Below the pieces are notes generated by a model. That model saw only the letters and a program-made list of their open reading frames with translations. It did no database searches and was not told where the DNA came from. From Heliobacterium mobile (GTDB lineage Bacteria; Bacillota; Desulfitobacteriia; Heliobacteriales; Heliobacteriaceae), in NCBI RefSeq assembly GCF_009720735.1, contig NZ_WNKU01000001.1, positions 1 to 64,000 on the forward strand: a stretch of DNA of 64,000 bases, written 5' to 3'. This document shows, piece by piece, positions 44,569 through 53,130 of this stretch. Each line of letters begins with the position of its first letter. Within the stretch, counting starts at the first letter, position 1. Made by a program: the position numbers and the translations under genes.

Positions 44569-45194
44569 CGCAAACAGCTCTCTTTACCGGGCAGATGGAT
44601 CGGGTCTTAGAAGCATTGCTCTTTGTCTCCAGCGATCCCGTTCCCCTAGATACCCTGGCAGAAGTGACGGGTTTGTCCGCAGAGGAGGTCCGAACGCTGC
44701 TGAACGACCTGACCGTGGAATATACTGAACAAGGCCGGGGCTGGCAGTTGGAAGAGGTAGCCGGAGGTTTTCGCCTTTCCACTCGACCGGATTTTGCACC
44801 TTATATCGAGCGGTTGTTGCGTGCTCCCCAGCAAGGCCTGTCGACAGCGGCCCTGGAGACGCTCGCCATTATCGCTTACAACCAGCCGGTCACTCGGCTG
44901 GAGGTGGAGCAGATACGCGGCGTCAAATCGGAACGCTCGTTGGCGACGCTGCTCGGTAAAGGTCTCATACAGGAGGTCGGGCGAAAAGACGCGCTAGGCC
45001 GTCCTATCCTCTATGGGACTACGGAACATTTTTTACGCCATTTTGGCCTGCGCGGCATGGAAGAACTGCCTCGACTCGAAGAGGTTTTTGTACAAGATCT
45101 GCTGCCGCTGGTGGAGCGGGAACCTGAGCCGGACGGTGACAGCCACGAATCTGCCGGGACTGCCGCCTTGTCCGAATCTGAACCGGAGGCTTGA
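44565..45194 (+). CDS. scpB: segregation and condensation protein B
   Basis: 209 aa. Two winged-helix domains: VLEALLFVSSDPVPLDTLAEVTGLS at the N-terminus, then ALETLAIIAYNQPVTRLEVEQIRGV and GRKDALGRPILYGTTEHFL, all standard for ScpB. Partner of ScpA and SMC. GTG start overlapping the scpA stop (GTGA). A Glu/Ser-rich tail of about 30 residues at the C-terminus is variable in the family. Confidence 0.96.
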   Translation: MTQTALFTGQMDRVLEALLFVSSDPVPLDTLAEVTGLSAEEVRTLLNDLTVEYTEQGRGWQLEEVAGGFRLSTRPDFAPYIERLLRAPQQGLSTAALETLAIIAYNQPVTRLEVEQIRGVKSERSLATLLGKGLIQEVGRKDALGRPILYGTTEHFLRHFGLRGMEELPRLEEVFVQDLLPLVEREPEPDGDSHESAGTAALSESEPEA

Positions 45195-46048
45195 TGTCGA
45201 TGCAGCCAGTACGTCAATCGGTATCGCTGCCTGGAATTCGCCTTTCTTATCTAGAATGGAAAGGACAAGGTCAGGAGCCATTATTATTGATGCATGGTCT
45301 TGGCGATCATGCCTTGATGTGGAGTCGCCTAGCCGATCGTCTAGCCGATCGCTTTCACATTGTGGCCCCCGATATGCGCGGACACGGCGAAAGCGATAAG
45401 CCGAAGCAAGGCTACACCTTTGCTGAGGTGATTCTCGATCTGGAACGGCTCATGGACCATCTGGGATGGTCAACGGCCCATATCCTCGGTCACTCCTGGA
45501 CGGGAAAACTGGCGCCGATCTGGGCACGGGAAAATCCTCAGCGCTTCCGGAGCATGATTCTGGTCGATCCTATTTTTATCATCAAGATGCCTGCCGTCAT
45601 GAAGTTGAGCTTTCCGATCCTTTTCCGGGTCCTTGACAGCCTGAAGGGGATGGGGCCTTTTGCCGATTATGCCGAGGCCGAGGCAAAAGCACGGACCTTG
45701 CGGCAGTACGAAGGCTGGAGTCCTTTCCAAGAGATGGTCTTCAAGGCGGGAATGGAACAAAAGCCTGACGGGCGCTGGGGCAGTAAATTCGTCGTGCCGG
45801 CACGGAATCAGATTTTCGACGACGTCATGCGAGTGGCCGGTTTGACTGAGCCGATTCATGTGCCCACTTTATTTGTCCAGCCGGAAAAAGGCGTCAACCG
45901 GGCCGAGTTTCAGATGAAGCCGTACATAAGGTATCTGAAAAATCTGGAGGTTCGCCGGGTCCCCGGCAACCACTGGCCCATGTACGTGGAGCCGGAAGCT
46001 TTTGAGCGGGCTGTCGAGGAATATTTGATGAAACAGGTTAGGTTATAG
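45194..46048 (+). CDS. alpha/beta-hydrolase family protein
   Basis: 284 aa. LLMHGLGDHALMWSRLADRLA (oxyanion region), APDMRGHGESDKP, the nucleophile elbow ILGHSWTGKLA with the G-x-S-x-G serine, and a late VPGNHWPMYVEPEAF carrying the catalytic His. A general esterase/hydrolase fold; the substrate cannot be told. ATG 45194 overlaps the scpB stop (TGATG) with GGAGG 4-5 bases upstream; ATG 45200 is an alternative. Lies within the housekeeping operon. Confidence 0.9.
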   Translation: MSMQPVRQSVSLPGIRLSYLEWKGQGQEPLLLMHGLGDHALMWSRLADRLADRFHIVAPDMRGHGESDKPKQGYTFAEVILDLERLMDHLGWSTAHILGHSWTGKLAPIWARENPQRFRSMILVDPIFIIKMPAVMKLSFPILFRVLDSLKGMGPFADYAEAEAKARTLRQYEGWSPFQEMVFKAGMEQKPDGRWGSKFVVPARNQIFDDVMRVAGLTEPIHVPTLFVQPEKGVNRAEFQMKPYIRYLKNLEVRRVPGNHWPMYVEPEAFERAVEEYLMKQVRL

Positions 46049-46086
46049 ACACTATCGATTTTAAGAAGGGTGGCAAAACCAGACAC

Positions 46087-46944
46087 ATGGGAGCTCAGTA
46101 TATCGACGGCAAGTCCATTGCCGCCCAGCTTCGAGCCGAACTAAAAACAGAAGTCCAATCGTTGCGGGATAGAGGCTTTCAGCCAAAACTGGCCGTGGTG
46201 TTGGTCGGAGACGATCCGGCATCGGTCGTCTACGCCCGTTCCAAAGAGAAAGCCGCAGCCAATGTGGGCATCGAATTTGAGTTATTTACCCTTCCCAGCG
46301 ATACGGCTGAGGCGGAAGTGCTCCAGTTGATTGAGCGGTTAAATGGCGATGAGCAGATCCACGGCATCTTGGTGGAACTGCCCCTTCCCAAGCACATCTC
46401 GAAAGAGAAAGTCATGGAGGCAGTTCATCCCTTAAAGGATGTCGATGGGGTTCATCCGCTCAACCGGGGTTACGTCATGGCCGGTCAACGGGGACTTGTT
46501 CCGGCTACTCCCTTGAGCTGTATTGAGCTGTTGGAGCGGTCCGGTGTGGAAATCAGCGGCAAGCGAGTGGCCATCGTCGGACGGGGCGAGACCGTTGGCA
46601 AACCGCTCATCTTCTTGCTGCTTCGCCGCAACGCCACAGTGACCGTTTGCCATACCCGCACGAAGGATCTTGCCGGAGAGACGAGGCGTGCCGAGATCAT
46701 CATCGCAGCAGCCGGTAAAGCTGGCCTAGTCACAAGAGATATGGTCGCTCCGGGAGCGATCGTCATCGACGCGGGCATCAATGAAGGGCCCGACGGTTCC
46801 ATTGTCGGAGACGTTTGCACCGCCGACGTAGCAGAAGTGGCGTCGTTCATTTCGCCGGTACCCGGCGGAGTCGGCGCTTGCACGACAGTGTTGCTCTTCC
46901 GGAACGTGATTCAAGGACTTAAGATGCAAAAAGGGTTGGCCTAA
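46087..46944 (+). CDS. folD: FolD bifunctional methylene-THF dehydrogenase/cyclohydrolase
   Basis: 285 aa. Interconverts 5,10-methylene-, methenyl- and 10-formyl-tetrahydrofolate using NADP. Seen: VVYARSKEKA with the catalytic Lys at about 53 and Tyr49, ILVELPLPKHI, KDVDGVHPLN and the C-terminal PVPGGVGACTTVLLFRNVI. Some usually fixed positions differ: PATP instead of PCTP, GRGETVGKP instead of GRS-x2-VG-x-P, and GVGACT instead of GVGPMT. Catalytic residues are kept, so activity is likely. Followed by a cyclodeaminase/cyclohydrolase-family gene acting in the same folate steps. Confidence 0.94.
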   Translation: MGAQYIDGKSIAAQLRAELKTEVQSLRDRGFQPKLAVVLVGDDPASVVYARSKEKAAANVGIEFELFTLPSDTAEAEVLQLIERLNGDEQIHGILVELPLPKHISKEKVMEAVHPLKDVDGVHPLNRGYVMAGQRGLVPATPLSCIELLERSGVEISGKRVAIVGRGETVGKPLIFLLLRRNATVTVCHTRTKDLAGETRRAEIIIAAAGKAGLVTRDMVAPGAIVIDAGINEGPDGSIVGDVCTADVAEVASFISPVPGGVGACTTVLLFRNVIQGLKMQKGLA

Positions 46945-46995
46945 GCAGGCCCGCCCTTTTTTATAGCTAACAATAATGAACGAGGGATGAAAAAC

Positions 46996-47631
46996 ATGAG
47001 TGATATTTTCGATCTTTCCTTGCGAGAAGTCATAACCCAATCGGCATCGTCATCGCCGACGCCGGGAGGCGGCTCCGTTTCGGCCATCGCCGCGTCTTTC
47101 GGGGCAGCCATGGTCGCTATGGTGGGTAACCTGACGACAGGAAAAGAGAAGTTCAAAGAGGTAGAACCGCAGGTACAAGAGCAGCTTCAAAAGCTGCAAG
47201 GGATTTTAAGCCGCCTGGAGAGTTTAGTCCGTGCGGACATAGAAGCTTTTGACGCCTATATGGCCGTGTTCAAGATGCCTAAAGATACGGAAGAACAGAA
47301 GGCTGCCCGTGCCCAAGCGATGCAAGTAGCGGCTAAAAATGCCACCAATGTGCCTTTGACTATTGGTGAAACCTGTTTGGAAGCGTTGGCGTCGGCAGTG
47401 GAACTGGCCGTTGTCGGCAACAAAATGGCCATCTCCGATGTGGGTGTTGGCGCTTATTTAGCGGAGGCTGCTTTAAAAGGCGCTTTGCTGAATGTAGACA
47501 TCAACCTTCCTGCGATTAAAGACGAAACCTTTGTCGCCGAATCAGCGGCTCGTCGAGATCGACTTATCGAACAAGCCCTAGCGCTGCGGGATACAGCCGT
47601 AGCTGAAGTGTTAAAGCGGATTAGGGGCTGA
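46996..47631 (+). CDS. cyclodeaminase/cyclohydrolase family protein (FchA-like)
   Basis: 211 aa. SPTPGGGSVSAIAASFGAAMVAMVGNLT is the N-terminal signature of the formimino-THF cyclodeaminase / methenyl-THF cyclohydrolase (FchA) family, followed by long helices with KMAISDVGVGAYLAEAALKGALLNVDINL. It probably hydrolyses 5,10-methenyl-THF to 10-formyl-THF. The ATG at 46996 is chosen because GAGGG lies 10 bases upstream; ATG 46987 is too close to it. Directly after folD. Confidence 0.92.
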   Translation: MSDIFDLSLREVITQSASSSPTPGGGSVSAIAASFGAAMVAMVGNLTTGKEKFKEVEPQVQEQLQKLQGILSRLESLVRADIEAFDAYMAVFKMPKDTEEQKAARAQAMQVAAKNATNVPLTIGETCLEALASAVELAVVGNKMAISDVGVGAYLAEAALKGALLNVDINLPAIKDETFVAESAARRDRLIEQALALRDTAVAEVLKRIRG

Positions 47632-47755
47632 TTACTTCCATTTCAGTAACAGGGATAATTTTTTAACAGTGTACAGCCCACTATCAGACGTATGACCGTC
47701 AAGGCTTACAGCCGACAGCAGGGTTCTATGGATAATTTAGGCTAACCCTGGGTAT

Positions 47756-47781
47756 GCTATCCTTCCGAAGTGAGGGATAGC
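47756..47781 (+). promoter_or_regulatory. hairpin that buries the ribosome binding site of the DUF2953 gene
   Basis: GCTATCC (47756-47762) pairs with GGATAGC (47775-47781). The right arm and loop contain GAGGGATAG, the only Shine-Dalgarno-like sequence before ATG 47789/47792. A second dyad, AGGGTT/AACCCT, lies at about 47720-47749. Confidence 0.35.
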
Positions 47782-47788
47782 CTCCACC

Positions 47789-48610
47789 ATGATGAATCTT
47801 TTGAAATGGATCCTCCCAGTCGGGGGAATCCTACTTATGCTGGCGTATCTTTTGGTACGCATGCCCTTTACCTTGCAGGTTACCTATAAAAGAGAAGGCG
47901 AAAAAGATGAATTCACCTTGTCCTGGTTATTTCTCGGACACTGGTGGACTCTTTTTCGCCTTCCCAAGGTTTCTCTATCGACGAAAAAGCTCAAACCAAA
48001 ATTGTTATACAGATTCAAATATCAAAAAAAAGAGCAGACCCGCCGCGAAAGCCTGATAAAACTTATCGCCCAAGCAAAATCCCTCTTTCCTAAATTCCGT
48101 CGTTTTTTACGAGTCATCGATGTAAATTTAGATAATTTTCAAATCCATAAACTCCAATGGGTGACGCGGGTCGGTGCAGCAGATGCGCTTGAAACGGCAT
48201 TATTGTCTGGTGGTTTATGGTCGTTAAAATACACGCTGCTTGCTCGCCTTTACCGTTTTGTGAAAGATCCTGACGCCTTGCCGAGAGTGAATGTAGTTCC
48301 TTTCTACGGAGGCAAGCGTATCGATGTATTCCTCGATTGCATAGTCACAATGCGCCCCGGTCATATTATCATTGTTGGACTATGGCGTGCTGGGATCATA
48401 CCAGGAATGTTCACAAAAGAAGGTGAAGGTCGGAATGAATCATCCTATCGAGGCGCTGATGCGGACGGCCATGGAGAGTCTCAAAGAGATGGTCGACGTC
48501 AATACGGTGGTGGGCGACGCCGTCCAGGCACCCGACGGCAGCCTGATCATCCCCGTCAGCCGCGTAGCCTGCGGCTTCGCCGTGGGCGGTTCCGAGTTTT
48601 CCGAAAGTAA
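47789..48610 (+). CDS. DUF2953-family membrane-associated protein (YtfI-like)
   Basis: Frame of 273 aa. One N-terminal transmembrane helix, then the family pattern FTLQVTYKREGEKDEFTLSWLFLGHW, TRVGAADALETALLSGGLWSLKYTLLARL and VVPFYGGKRIDVFLDCIVTMRPGHIII. DUF2953 proteins sit before ytfJ/gerW in spore formers, as here. The family domain ends near residue 210. The remaining 55-60 residues are a Arg/Gly-rich out-of-frame reading of gerW, so a stop codon has probably been lost and the overlap of 176 bases is secondary. Confidence 0.85.
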   Translation: MMNLLKWILPVGGILLMLAYLLVRMPFTLQVTYKREGEKDEFTLSWLFLGHWWTLFRLPKVSLSTKKLKPKLLYRFKYQKKEQTRRESLIKLIAQAKSLFPKFRRFLRVIDVNLDNFQIHKLQWVTRVGAADALETALLSGGLWSLKYTLLARLYRFVKDPDALPRVNVVPFYGGKRIDVFLDCIVTMRPGHIIIVGLWRAGIIPGMFTKEGEGRNESSYRGADADGHGESQRDGRRQYGGGRRRPGTRRQPDHPRQPRSLRLRRGRFRVFRK

Positions 48611-48893
48611 AGGTCAACCGCAAAGTGCTTCTGATACAGGGCTTCCTTTTGGCGGCGGCAGCGGCGCCGGTGTTTCCGTTCAACCGGTTGCATTCTTAGT
48701 CGTCCATGAGGGAAATGTTCGCTTGCTGCCTGTTGACGGCAATGCCGTAGCGGAACGTCTGATCGATTTGGCCCCTCAGGTGATGGATAAGATTCGTGAT
48801 TTGGTTGCCGACAGAGGCGATATGTCGGAAGAGACAAGTGAATGTGACGAGGAGAAAGTTGAAGAAAAACTCCACGAGCGAAAAAGGCATTGA
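48435..48893 (+). CDS. gerW: GerW/YtfJ family sporulation protein
   Basis: 152 aa. HPIEALMRTAMESLKEMVDVNTVVGD, IIPVSRVACGFAVGGSEF, a Gly-rich FGGGSGAGVSVQPVAFLVV and the C-terminal acidic/basic tail match YtfJ (GerW), required for normal spore germination. The ATG has GGTGAAGGT upstream. Its first 176 bases are also read, in another frame, as the tail of the DUF2953 frame. Cytoplasmic or spore-core location is expected. Confidence 0.92.
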   Translation: MNHPIEALMRTAMESLKEMVDVNTVVGDAVQAPDGSLIIPVSRVACGFAVGGSEFSESKGQPQSASDTGLPFGGGSGAGVSVQPVAFLVVHEGNVRLLPVDGNAVAERLIDLAPQVMDKIRDLVADRGDMSEETSECDEEKVEEKLHERKRH

Positions 48894-48960
48894 GCGAACG
48901 TGTTCCTTGAACAACTACTTTTCTGATACCTTATTGAGTTGAATTATCCCCCACATAAAT

Positions 48961-48993
48961 GAGCCCCCCGAGATGTTTCTCAGGGGGCTTTCG
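48961..48993. terminator. bidirectional intrinsic terminator
   Basis: Stem AGCCCCC/GGGGGCT with inner CGAG/CTC pairing, between the convergent gerW and penicillin-binding-protein genes. Confidence 0.85.
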
Positions 48994-48994
48994 C

Positions 48995-51292
48995 TTACCC
49001 TTTTGGTCCGGTATCCGGTTCCGGTGTGACGGGTGGGTGGTTCGTCGTCTGTGCCTTTCCCGACGTATCGGGTTCCTTGATGGATCGGCTGTTCCCGTCT
49101 TGAGAGGGTGTCGTCACGACGGGAGGAACATCGATCGTCGTCTCGGGCACCTTTTTGACTGGTTTATCTTTCGCCGATTTCTCTGAATCGACCAAAGGCG
49201 TCTGGCGATCAGGCTCATCACCGGTAGAGGGCGTGATGACCTCGGTAGCTCCTTCCGGATGAGCCGGTTCCATCGATGGAGGTCCGGGAGACTCTCGATG
49301 TCTGGGCGACCAATCATAATTTTTCGGACCGATGAACTTTGCCGCCCGGGCCACCTCATAGTCCTCTGGTTGATGGAACGCTTCGACCGCTTCGTTCTGC
49401 AAGGCATCGTTCATGATCTCGCGGAACATCTGCGCTGGATAAGAGCCTCCATAGATTTGTTTTAAATAGTGGCTATTGTCCGTCTTGTCGTATCCCATCC
49501 AGACGGCACAAGTGTACTTCGGCGTATAGCCGACGAACCAGGCGTCTTTATTCCCTTTTAGGTTCTTAAATTCGGGGGTCGGCGGAAGTTCTGTCGTACC
49601 GGTCTTTCCGGCGACGGGATGGCGCATCTGAGCGCGGTAACCGGTTCCCGATTGAACCGTCGATACGAGCATCTGAGTCGTTCGATAGGCGGCGCTGCTG
49701 CTCATTACTTGACTGGTCTTGTACTCGATGGGGAGTTCCTTTCCTTGAGCGTCGATCACTAGGGTGACGGCGTGAGGCTCTACATAAGTACCCATATTGG
49801 ATAAGGGTGTGTAGGCCCCAGCCATCTGCAAGGGGGAAACGCCTTGGGTCATTCCACCTAGAGCGAGGGAAAGGTAACGATCTTGATCTGTCAGCGGCAG
49901 GCCCACATTCTTGGCGAACTGGATTCCTTTTTCCATCCCCATCAACTTAAAGAGATAGACTGCCGGCACGTTTAAGGAATAGGCGACGGCCTCCCGGATG
50001 GTCACAGGACCTCGGTAGCGGTTATCATAGTTCCCCGGAGAGTAACCATCAAAGTCGATGGGGGCATCGACGAGAATATCGTCAGGCGTATAGCCTGCCT
50101 CCATAGCCGGTCCATAGACGACGATCGGTTTTAGGGCAGAACCGGGTTGGCGGCGAAGTTGTGTCGCTCGGTTAAAACTGCGCCTTCCGTCGTAGTTGCG
50201 TCCTCCACCGAGTCCCTTGATCTCGCCGGTCTTATGGTCGATGATGGCCACACTGGCCTGAACGGGCTGGTCAGAAGGTCCCGGCGGATAATTGGAATCG
50301 TCGTTCATGACATCTTCAATGCGCTGTTGGACCTTCCGATCGAGAGAGGTGTATATCTTCAAACCGCCTCGGAAGACCTGATCTTCGCTGTAGCCGTGGT
50401 TTGAGAGCTCATTGATGACGTAGTCGACAAAAGCGCCATAAGGGTACCGGCCTTGGGTGACACCGTGAATCTGATGGGGGAGGGCCTCTTTCTTCGCCTC
50501 TTCCGCTTGGGCTGTCGATATCATATTGTTTTTGCTCATGATGCTTAAGATAAGATTGCGTCGTTCCAACACGGCGTCAGGATTCGTGATCGGCGAGTAG
50601 TAGCCCGGCCGCCGAGGGATCGAGGCGATCATGGCTGCCTCGGCTAGGTTAAGCATGGATGCGTCTTTTCCGAAATAGGTCTGGGCTGCTGCTTGCACAC
50701 CATAGGCGCTGTGGCCGAAATAGATGCGGTTGAGATATAACTCCAATATCTGATGTTTGCTGAAGCGCGATTCCAACCGGTAGGCCAAAAAAGCTTCCTG
50801 GATTTTACGTTTAATCGTTTTTTCCGTGGACAAGAAGGTGTTCTTGACGAGCTGCTGGGTGATCGTGCTGGCCCCTTGGGAATAGCGCCCGTCTTGAAAG
50901 TTGGTCACCAGGGCCCGCAAAATAGCGCGAAAGTCCACCCCTTGGTGATCGTAAAATCGAAGGTCTTCTGCCGCCAGCATGGCATTTTGCATCATTAGAG
51001 GTATGGAATCAAGGGATATGGGGATACGGTTTTGTTCTCCATGGAGTACCGTAATGAGCTCACCGTCTTTGTCGTAGACAAAGGAAGTCGCTTCGAGAGA
51101 GCCAAGCGTTTCGGCATTCAATTCTGGACAGTCATTTAAGAAATAGGTAAGAGTTCCGATTCCTACGAGCAAAATGAATAAGGTGATGACGGCGACGACC
51201 TGGAGCCAACGGCGAAATTTGGACGGCTTGCCCTTATCAGTGGAAGGAGAATCGCGGCTAGGGCCTTCTTTTCGATCAGGTGTTTGAAACAT
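48995..51292 (-). CDS. class A penicillin-binding protein (PBP1A family)
   Basis: 765 aa. A short cytoplasmic tail, one transmembrane helix (about 28-52), a glycosyltransferase GT51 domain (AAEDLRFYDHQGVDFRAILRA, QGASTITQQLVKN, EAFLAYRLE, LNRIYFG), and a transpeptidase domain with RQPGSALKP (active Ser), SLN, and KTGT. A C-terminal Pro/Thr/Ser-rich tail of about 110 residues has no domain. It synthesises and cross-links peptidoglycan. ATG 51292 is chosen for GGAGG about 9 bases upstream; the frame extends to 51340 without a binding site. Convergent with gerW and divergent from spmA. Confidence 0.95.
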   Translation of the reverse strand: MFQTPDRKEGPSRDSPSTDKGKPSKFRRWLQVVAVITLFILLVGIGTLTYFLNDCPELNAETLGSLEATSFVYDKDGELITVLHGEQNRIPISLDSIPLMMQNAMLAAEDLRFYDHQGVDFRAILRALVTNFQDGRYSQGASTITQQLVKNTFLSTEKTIKRKIQEAFLAYRLESRFSKHQILELYLNRIYFGHSAYGVQAAAQTYFGKDASMLNLAEAAMIASIPRRPGYYSPITNPDAVLERRNLILSIMSKNNMISTAQAEEAKKEALPHQIHGVTQGRYPYGAFVDYVINELSNHGYSEDQVFRGGLKIYTSLDRKVQQRIEDVMNDDSNYPPGPSDQPVQASVAIIDHKTGEIKGLGGGRNYDGRRSFNRATQLRRQPGSALKPIVVYGPAMEAGYTPDDILVDAPIDFDGYSPGNYDNRYRGPVTIREAVAYSLNVPAVYLFKLMGMEKGIQFAKNVGLPLTDQDRYLSLALGGMTQGVSPLQMAGAYTPLSNMGTYVEPHAVTLVIDAQGKELPIEYKTSQVMSSSAAYRTTQMLVSTVQSGTGYRAQMRHPVAGKTGTTELPPTPEFKNLKGNKDAWFVGYTPKYTCAVWMGYDKTDNSHYLKQIYGGSYPAQMFREIMNDALQNEAVEAFHQPEDYEVARAAKFIGPKNYDWSPRHRESPGPPSMEPAHPEGATEVITPSTGDEPDRQTPLVDSEKSAKDKPVKKVPETTIDVPPVVTTPSQDGNSRSIKEPDTSGKAQTTNHPPVTPEPDTGPKG

Positions 51293-51465
51293 TCTATGTG
51301 TACCTCCACGGCATGATGTACCTCGAGGATTTTCCCCCATATAGTGTACTTATTCTCAGTGAATATTCATTTTCCTGCCAATTATTAACATTTTTTCCTG
51401 AGCGTGATTTGGTCTAGCCTATCTTTCCCCCCTCATAAGTTGTACCGTTTAGGGGGGATTCGTCG

Positions 51466-52053
51466 ATGAATGTGATCTGGCTTTTCTTCTTGCTGGGAGG
51501 TATCGGTATCGCGGCGTCCCATGGTGATATTCAGAAAGTGACCGACGGCGCTCTCAAAGGAGCGGAAATGGCTGTCGAAGTCGCCCTCGGTCTTATCGGG
51601 GCCATGTCTCTGTGGCTGGGCATCATGCGCATCGCCCAGGAAGCCGGATTGATTCGTGTCGTCGCCCGCCTTGCCCGTCCCTTCATGGAGCGGCTTTTTC
51701 CCTCCATTCCGGCGAATCACCCGGCCTTGGGACACATTTTGATGAACTTAAGCGCCAATGTTTTAGGTCTTGGCAGTGCGGCGACCCCATTTGGGATGAA
51801 AGCGATGCAGGCGATGCAGGAGTTGAACCGTAACCGTCCCGAAGCCTCCGCCGCCATGTGCACCTTTTTGGCGATGAATACATCTTGCATCACCATCGTT
51901 CCGGCGACGATCATCAGCGTCCGGGTGGCTGCAAACTCGGCCAATCCAACAGAGATCGTCGTGCCGACGATCTTGGCGACAACGGTAGGCATGTCGGTGG
52001 CTTTGACTGCCGATTGGCTGCTGCGGACCTATTTTCAACGACGGAGGGGTTGA
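51466..52053 (+). CDS. spmA: spore maturation protein SpmA
   Basis: 195 aa membrane protein with a nucleoside-recognition/Gate domain: GALKGAEMAVEVALGLIGAMSLWLGIMRIAQEAGL, LGHILMNLSANVLGLGSAATPFGMKAM and TSCITIVPATIISVR are the SpmA signature. With SpmB it is needed for spore-core dehydration. TAGGGGGGATT precedes the ATG. Two bases separate it from spmB. Confidence 0.95.
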   Translation: MNVIWLFFLLGGIGIAASHGDIQKVTDGALKGAEMAVEVALGLIGAMSLWLGIMRIAQEAGLIRVVARLARPFMERLFPSIPANHPALGHILMNLSANVLGLGSAATPFGMKAMQAMQELNRNRPEASAAMCTFLAMNTSCITIVPATIISVRVAANSANPTEIVVPTILATTVGMSVALTADWLLRTYFQRRRG

Positions 52054-52055
52054 CG

Positions 52056-52586
52056 ATGTCAATCTTCAATACATTGTCCCAGTGGACCGTTCCCATGCTC
52101 TTTGCCGTTATCTTGATCGCTGGTGCGTTGAAGAGGGTAAAAGTCTATGACGCCTTTGTCGCTGGGGCGGAGGAAGGCTTCACGATTGCTGTAAAGCTGA
52201 TTCCCTACCTGGTGGCGATGCTGGTGGCTATCGGTATATTCCGGGAAACAGGCGCCATGGACATGGTCATGAACGCCATCAGTCCGCTCACCGATTTTTT
52301 AGGCATTCCTGGGGAAATCTTACCGCTGGCGGTGATGCGCCCCTTGTCGGGCAGCGGTGCTTTAGGGGTGGCCACCGAACTCATTCAAACGCATGGACCG
52401 GATTCTTTTCTAGGTCGTCTGGCGTCCGTCATGCAAGGGACGACAGATACGACCTTTTTTGTGTTGACGATCTATTTTGGGGCTGTCGGCGTGCGCCAGT
52501 ACCGGTACAGTCTGTTTACCGGGTTGTTAGCGGACGTGACAAGTTTTCTGGCATCTGTCTATTTTTGCAGACTTTTTTTCGGCTGA
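52056..52586 (+). CDS. spmB: spore maturation protein SpmB
   Basis: 176 aa membrane protein: VYDAFVAGAEEGFTIAVKLIPYLVAMLVAIGIFRETGAM, then VMRPLSGSGALGV and GTTDTTFFVLTIYFGAVGVRQYRYSL, the SpmB signature with the Gate domain. Partner of SpmA. The ATG at 52056 has GGAGGGG 6 bases upstream; the frame is open further into spmA but that reading is out of family. Ends about 45 bases before the promoter of the next small gene. Confidence 0.95.
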   Translation: MSIFNTLSQWTVPMLFAVILIAGALKRVKVYDAFVAGAEEGFTIAVKLIPYLVAMLVAIGIFRETGAMDMVMNAISPLTDFLGIPGEILPLAVMRPLSGSGALGVATELIQTHGPDSFLGRLASVMQGTTDTTFFVLTIYFGAVGVRQYRYSLFTGLLADVTSFLASVYFCRLFFG

Positions 52587-52610
52587 TTTTAATAAAGTGT
52601 CAAAAAGTGC

Positions 52611-52639
52611 TTTTCCTCACAACAGGATTGTGGTATCAT
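52611..52639 (+). promoter_or_regulatory. extended -10 promoter of the 82-aa gene
   Basis: TGGTATCAT (52631-52639), an extended -10, with TTTTCC 17 bases before it as a weak -35. Confidence 0.5.
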
Positions 52640-52706
52640 ACGTTTCAAGAGAGTTGACTGTCAATTCTGAAAAAAACCATTTTTTGAAAAAGGGGTGCAG
52701 TAAACG

Positions 52707-52955
52707 ATGGCTACGTCCCCTGCGTTTCAGACAGGTGATCGCGTGATGACCTATAATGCTAAGTCGGGGACCGTCTCCGATGTTATCTTTGAGGATGACG
52801 GCAGCAAGATACTGTTGATCAAGATTGACAATATGCCTGGTGAGTATGCTTACGATATGATGGAAGTCATTCCTGCTGACGGTGGTGCCAAATACAAAGC
52901 GTACAAGACCGATCCCCTGAGCGACATTAAAATGAAAAAACGCTACTACGCGTAA
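52707..52955 (+). CDS. small conserved-looking protein (82 aa), unknown function
   Basis: AAGGGGTG lies about 9 bases before the ATG. The product has alternating strands (FQTGDRVMTYNAKSGTVSDVIFEDDG, ILLIKIDNMPGEYAYDMMEVIP), reminiscent of a small KOW/SH3-like barrel, and a basic C-terminus KMKKRYYA. No family is named. It has its own promoter and stands alone between spmB and rluB. Probably cytoplasmic. Confidence 0.72.
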   Translation: MATSPAFQTGDRVMTYNAKSGTVSDVIFEDDGSKILLIKIDNMPGEYAYDMMEVIPADGGAKYKAYKTDPLSDIKMKKRYYA

Positions 52956-52999
52956 ATTCCATAGACTGTACACTTTCTTTACCAAAAAGGAGTACATCT

Positions 53000-53047
53000 A
53001 TGTTTGATTGTATTCAATATACATTCGTGGATCTGTCGAGCAGATGA
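53000..53047 (+). CDS. 15-codon micro-ORF in the rluB leader
   Basis: AAAAAGGAG, 6-7 bases, ATG, then 15 codons (MFDCIQYTFVDLSSR) and TGA. The binding site is among the best in the window. The last codons form the left arm of the hairpin at 53029-53060. It may be a leader peptide that couples ribosome position to termination. It contains no run of one amino acid that would name a signal. Confidence 0.35.
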   Translation: MFDCIQYTFVDLSSR

Positions 53048-53064
53048 CGCCGGCAGGTCCTTTT
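53029..53064 (+). terminator. terminator or attenuator hairpin
   Basis: GGATCTGTCG (53029-53038) pairs with CGGCAGGTCC (53051-53060), two G-U pairs, followed by four T. It overlaps the end of the 15-codon micro-ORF and precedes rluB by about 70 bases. Confidence 0.6.
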
Positions 53065-53130
53065 GTTTGCGGATTGAGGCGAACATGGTATAGTGAGATT
53101 GGAAAGGAAAAACTATTGCGGTAGAGATTC

